A stretch of 35,852 nt of DNA from Deltaproteobacteria bacterium (lineage in GTDB: Bacteria; Myxococcota_A; UBA796; UBA9615). The notes under the pieces are model-generated. The model did no database searches, was not told the origin of the DNA, and saw only the letters and a program-made list of their open reading frames with translations. The position numbers and the translations under genes were made by a program. Shown here piece after piece: positions 33,348-35,852 of the stretch (position 1 is its first letter; every line of letters starts with the position of its first letter). Where the stretch lies: the NCBI GenBank assembly GCA_023954745.1, contig JAGSHC010000035.1, positions 1-35,852 of the forward strand, in the 5' to 3' direction.

Positions 33348-35852
33348 ATGCCGACCGTCGCGCGCGCTCTTCCCTTCGCCCTCGCCGCACTGCTTCTCCC
33401 CGCTGCCGCCTCCGCGAACAGCGACCACCTGCTCATCACGGAGGTGGCCTACGACGTGTCGGCGAGCCCCGAGAACAGCGAGTGGTTCGAGATCTACAAC
33501 CCCACCGACACCGACATCGTGCTCAACGACGGCACCGCCCAGTACTTCGTCTCCGACGACGAGGACGTGTACTGGCAGGTGGTCAATGGGTCGGTCAGCA
33601 ACTCCGGGTCTGACTGGCTGCTCGGCTTCCCCGTGGGCACCGTGCTCCCAGCCCGCTCCTTCCTCGTGGTGGTGAAGGATGACTTCGCGTTCTTCGGTGA
33701 GTTCTTCGCCGCCGGTCAGGCGGCCTTCGAGGATCAGCCCGGCTCCCCGCAGATCTTCGAGTTCTCCACGGACACGGACGCCATCACCGACATGGTGAAC
33801 TTCGGCTCGGGCACCACCCTCAGCCTCACCAACAGCGGCGAGGACCTGGTGCTGTTCTACTGGGACGGCGTCTCGGACCTCGTGCAGGACGTCGACCACG
33901 TGTGCTGGGAGGACCTCACCGAGCTCATCAACAAGACGGGCGTCGCCATCGACGGCCCCGACGCCGATGGGAGCAACTCGGTCTTTCTCACCGACGCCGG
34001 TGGAGCCACCGCCGCGCCGGCCACCCCGGGTGGGCTCACCATTCAGCGGGCCCATGCGCTGGAGACCGGAGAGGTCTCGAGCGGCGGCAACGGCATCACC
34101 GGCCACGACGAGACCACCGAGCAGTGGGGCACGTCCTTCGTCGTCGGTGGCCCCACGCCGGGGCGCTTCCTCATCGAGACCGACGGAGACCTGGCGGACC
34201 TCGCAGCCGCTGCAGCCCCCCTGGCCGTCTCCCAGGCAGATGGGCCCGGCATGGGCTCCACGACCGACTTCGGCGGCGACGGCTCCATCACCGAGCTCTA
34301 CGCCGTGCCCGAAGACACCGACGGTGATGGCCTCGCGGACGTGCTCCATGTGGGCATCCGCGGCGAGTTCTGGACCACGGGGCCGGGCACCAACGGGACG
34401 TACATCGGGCTCGACGTGAACCCAGGCTCGGGCGTGGGAGTGACCGCGCTGATGTCCCCCGGGACCGACGGCTCGGACGTGACGGGCGCCCTCGACTACG
34501 ACATCACCTACTCCGAGGTCATGCTGGGCGCGGACCCGCTGGCCGCGGGGATTGGCTTCGACGCGGTCCTCGGCTTCACCGAAGACGCCTGTCCCACATC
34601 GGACCTCTGCGGCGCGCGCGGGCTGGGGAGCGACGGGGTCGGGGGCTTCCTCACGGACTACGCATTCCTCGGCGACTTCGCCACCCTCTCCGATGTGGCG
34701 GTCGGGATCTGCCGCCCCACCCTGCCCGGAGCCATCGGCACGGTCTACGCCGCCCCCGAAGGACTCGAGTTCGCGGTGCCCCTGGCCGATCTCGACCTCC
34801 CCAACGTGGTCGCGCTGGCCGCGTGGAGCTCCGGGGATGGCGCCGTCGGCCCCAGCCCGAACACCCTCCCCGAGAACGCGTCCAACACGTTCGGCGCCGC
34901 GGAGACCCTGGAGGCCGTTGCCTGCGTGGGCATCGACGGTCCCCTCCCCCAGGCCTACGCCGACGCGGACGGCGATGGCGAAGGCGACCCCGCGACCAGC
35001 GTGGCCGTCTGTGGCACCGCTCCTTCGGGCCTCGTGAGCAACGGCGACGACTGCGACGACAGCGACGCATTGGTGAACACCGGCGCGACCGAGGTCTGCG
35101 ACGGCGACGACGAAGACTGCGACGGAGACGTCGACGAGGGCTTCGACGCCGACGGCGACGGCGCCTACGACGGCTCCATCACGGGCTGCGTGACCGCCTA
35201 CGGCGCCAGCAACGTGGACTGCGATGACGCAGACGCCACCATCTTCCCCGGCGCGACGGAGCTGTGCGACGGCGCCGACAACGACTGCGGTGGTGACATC
35301 GACGAGGACTTCGACACCGACGGCGACGGCGCCTTCACCAACACCGTCAACGAGTGCATCACCACCTACGGCCCGACGGCCGTGGACTGCGACGACACCA
35401 ACGCCACGCTCTTCCCCCTCGCCACCGAGGTGTGCGACGGCGACGACGAGAACTGCAACAGCGTGACCGACGAGGGCTTCGACACCGACGGCGACGGGTA
35501 CTTCGACGGTTCCGATGCCGGCTGCGTGGCGTACTACGGAGCGGCCGTGGACTGCGACGACAGCGAGGCGGCGACGAACCCCGCTGCCACGGAGGACTGC
35601 GGCAACCTGCTCGACGACGACTGCGATGGACTGGTTGATCTGGCCGACACGGACTGCGTCCTCGGGGACGACGACGACGCCACGGGAGACGACGACGACT
35701 CGGGTGACGACGACGACTCGGGTGACGACGACGACGCGACCGGCGACGACGACGACTCGGGTGACGACGACGACGCCACCGGCGACGACGACGACTCGGG
35801 TGACGACGACGACGCCACTGGAGACGACGACGACTCGGGTGACGACGACGAC
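33348..35852 (+). CDS. Large secreted protein with lamin-tail domain, MopE repeats and GDDDD tail, 3' end missing
   Basis: An uninterrupted frame of 835 codons runs off the window. The ATG follows AAGGAGG by five bases. It has a signal peptide (1-23) and a lamin-tail domain (about 25-170: LLITEVAYDVSASPENSEWFEIYNP). A beta-rich middle region (about 175-535) contains an EF-hand-like DTDGDGLAD. Four MopE-type putative metal-binding repeats follow (539-599, 600-655, 656-711, 712-770), each with DCDD, ATE.C and a DxDGDG start. From about residue 773 the protein is GDDDDATG and GDDDDSG units to the window edge. It probably sits on or outside the outer membrane and binds calcium or copper. A sorting tag such as MYXO-CTERM may lie beyond the window. 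No link to glucan use is evident. Confidence 0.85.
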   Translation, partial: MPTVARALPFALAALLLPAAASANSDHLLITEVAYDVSASPENSEWFEIYNPTDTDIVLNDGTAQYFVSDDEDVYWQVVNGSVSNSGSDWLLGFPVGTVLPARSFLVVVKDDFAFFGEFFAAGQAAFEDQPGSPQIFEFSTDTDAITDMVNFGSGTTLSLTNSGEDLVLFYWDGVSDLVQDVDHVCWEDLTELINKTGVAIDGPDADGSNSVFLTDAGGATAAPATPGGLTIQRAHALETGEVSSGGNGITGHDETTEQWGTSFVVGGPTPGRFLIETDGDLADLAAAAAPLAVSQADGPGMGSTTDFGGDGSITELYAVPEDTDGDGLADVLHVGIRGEFWTTGPGTNGTYIGLDVNPGSGVGVTALMSPGTDGSDVTGALDYDITYSEVMLGADPLAAGIGFDAVLGFTEDACPTSDLCGARGLGSDGVGGFLTDYAFLGDFATLSDVAVGICRPTLPGAIGTVYAAPEGLEFAVPLADLDLPNVVALAAWSSGDGAVGPSPNTLPENASNTFGAAETLEAVACVGIDGPLPQAYADADGDGEGDPATSVAVCGTAPSGLVSNGDDCDDSDALVNTGATEVCDGDDEDCDGDVDEGFDADGDGAYDGSITGCVTAYGASNVDCDDADATIFPGATELCDGADNDCGGDIDEDFDTDGDGAFTNTVNECITTYGPTAVDCDDTNATLFPLATEVCDGDDENCNSVTDEGFDTDGDGYFDGSDAGCVAYYGAAVDCDDSEAATNPAATEDCGNLLDDDCDGLVDLADTDCVLGDDDDATGDDDDSGDDDDSGDDDDATGDDDDSGDDDDATGDDDDSGDDDDATGDDDDSGDDDD
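34962..35660 (+). repeat. Four MopE-type repeats, period 168 bases
   Basis: Repeats start at 34962, 35145, 35313 and 35481. The second and third are exactly 56 codons; the first is five codons longer and the fourth ends irregularly in DCGNLLDDDCDGLVD. Each has a DxDGDG loop that could bind calcium, then VDCDDxxA and ATExCDG with paired cysteines. This is the pattern annotated as putative metal-binding motif in Myxococcota secreted proteins. Confidence 0.85.
35664..35852 (+). repeat. GDDDD linker minisatellite at the window edge
   Basis: An array of 18-base (GDDDDS) and 21-base (GDDDDAT) units in mixed order continues to the last base. Nearly every codon in the acidic runs is GAC, so the DNA is itself a strong simple repeat. 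The total length is unknown because the window ends inside it. Confidence 0.85.

Noticed and set aside
31629-34349. Long open frame on the minus strand opposite the symporter and the lamin-tail protein
   Set aside because: The composition (Gly/Glu/Asp/Val/His-rich, no motifs) is that of an antisense shadow. The plus strand encodes clear families with ribosome sites.

Overview
The window is GC-rich and densely coded, and looks like a member of the Myxococcota or a close relative. Three features suggest this. The secreted metallopeptidase (1528-3633) ends in a Cys-rich, membrane-segment, poly-Arg tail of the MYXO-CTERM type. The protein at the right edge has MopE-type 'DCDD..PGA.E.CDG.D.DCDG..DE' repeats. 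Several exported proteins carry acidic linkers built from GDDDDSAG or GDDDDATG units. No rRNA, tRNA, insertion sequence, phage gene or CRISPR array was seen.

Left part (1-9737): an exported protein of unknown function and a Pro/Ala/Glu-rich lipoprotein converge stop to stop. A fungalysin-like protease follows on the minus strand. Divergent from the protease is a purine catabolism cluster: allantoinase, an allantoicase-OHCU decarboxylase fusion, HIU hydrolase, two unknown membrane proteins and the membrane-bound, cytochrome c-linked urate hydroxylase PuuD. Together the recognised enzymes cover urate -> 5-hydroxyisourate -> OHCU -> (S)-allantoin -> allantoate -> ureidoglycolate + urea.

Middle (9805-14977): a TrmB-family regulator and a GH13 alpha-amylase lipoprotein form a two-gene operon with a palindrome in its promoter region. 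A split YeeE/YedE sulfur transporter pair diverges from it. Then come a probably 5'-truncated gene and a GNAT acetyltransferase.

Right part (15052-33242): a beta-1,3-glucan (laminarin-type) utilisation locus. A minus-strand operon of twelve tightly packed genes runs from 30516 down to 15052: ROK regulator, triple-domain putative glycan-binding lipoprotein, GH16 laminarinase-like lipoprotein, a complete Opp/Dpp-type ABC importer (binding protein, two permeases, two ATPases), a very unusual clan GH-A glycosidase fused to a predicted outer-membrane beta-barrel, two small lipoproteins and a cytoplasmic GH1 beta-glucosidase. Divergent from the ROK gene are a GH17 beta-1,3-glucanase lipoprotein and a GPH-type sugar:cation symporter. 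The shared control region is an AT-rich island with two TTCG..CGAA palindromes about three helical turns apart.

Inferred working model: surface lipoproteins capture glucan, the barrel-linked glycosidase and the GH16 and GH17 enzymes cut it, the ABC importer takes up oligosaccharides, GH1 finishes them to glucose in the cytoplasm, the symporter takes up smaller sugars, and ROK senses the product. The window ends inside a large secreted protein with a lamin-tail domain, MopE repeats and a long GDDDD tail. All functions are inferred from sequence motifs without database searches.
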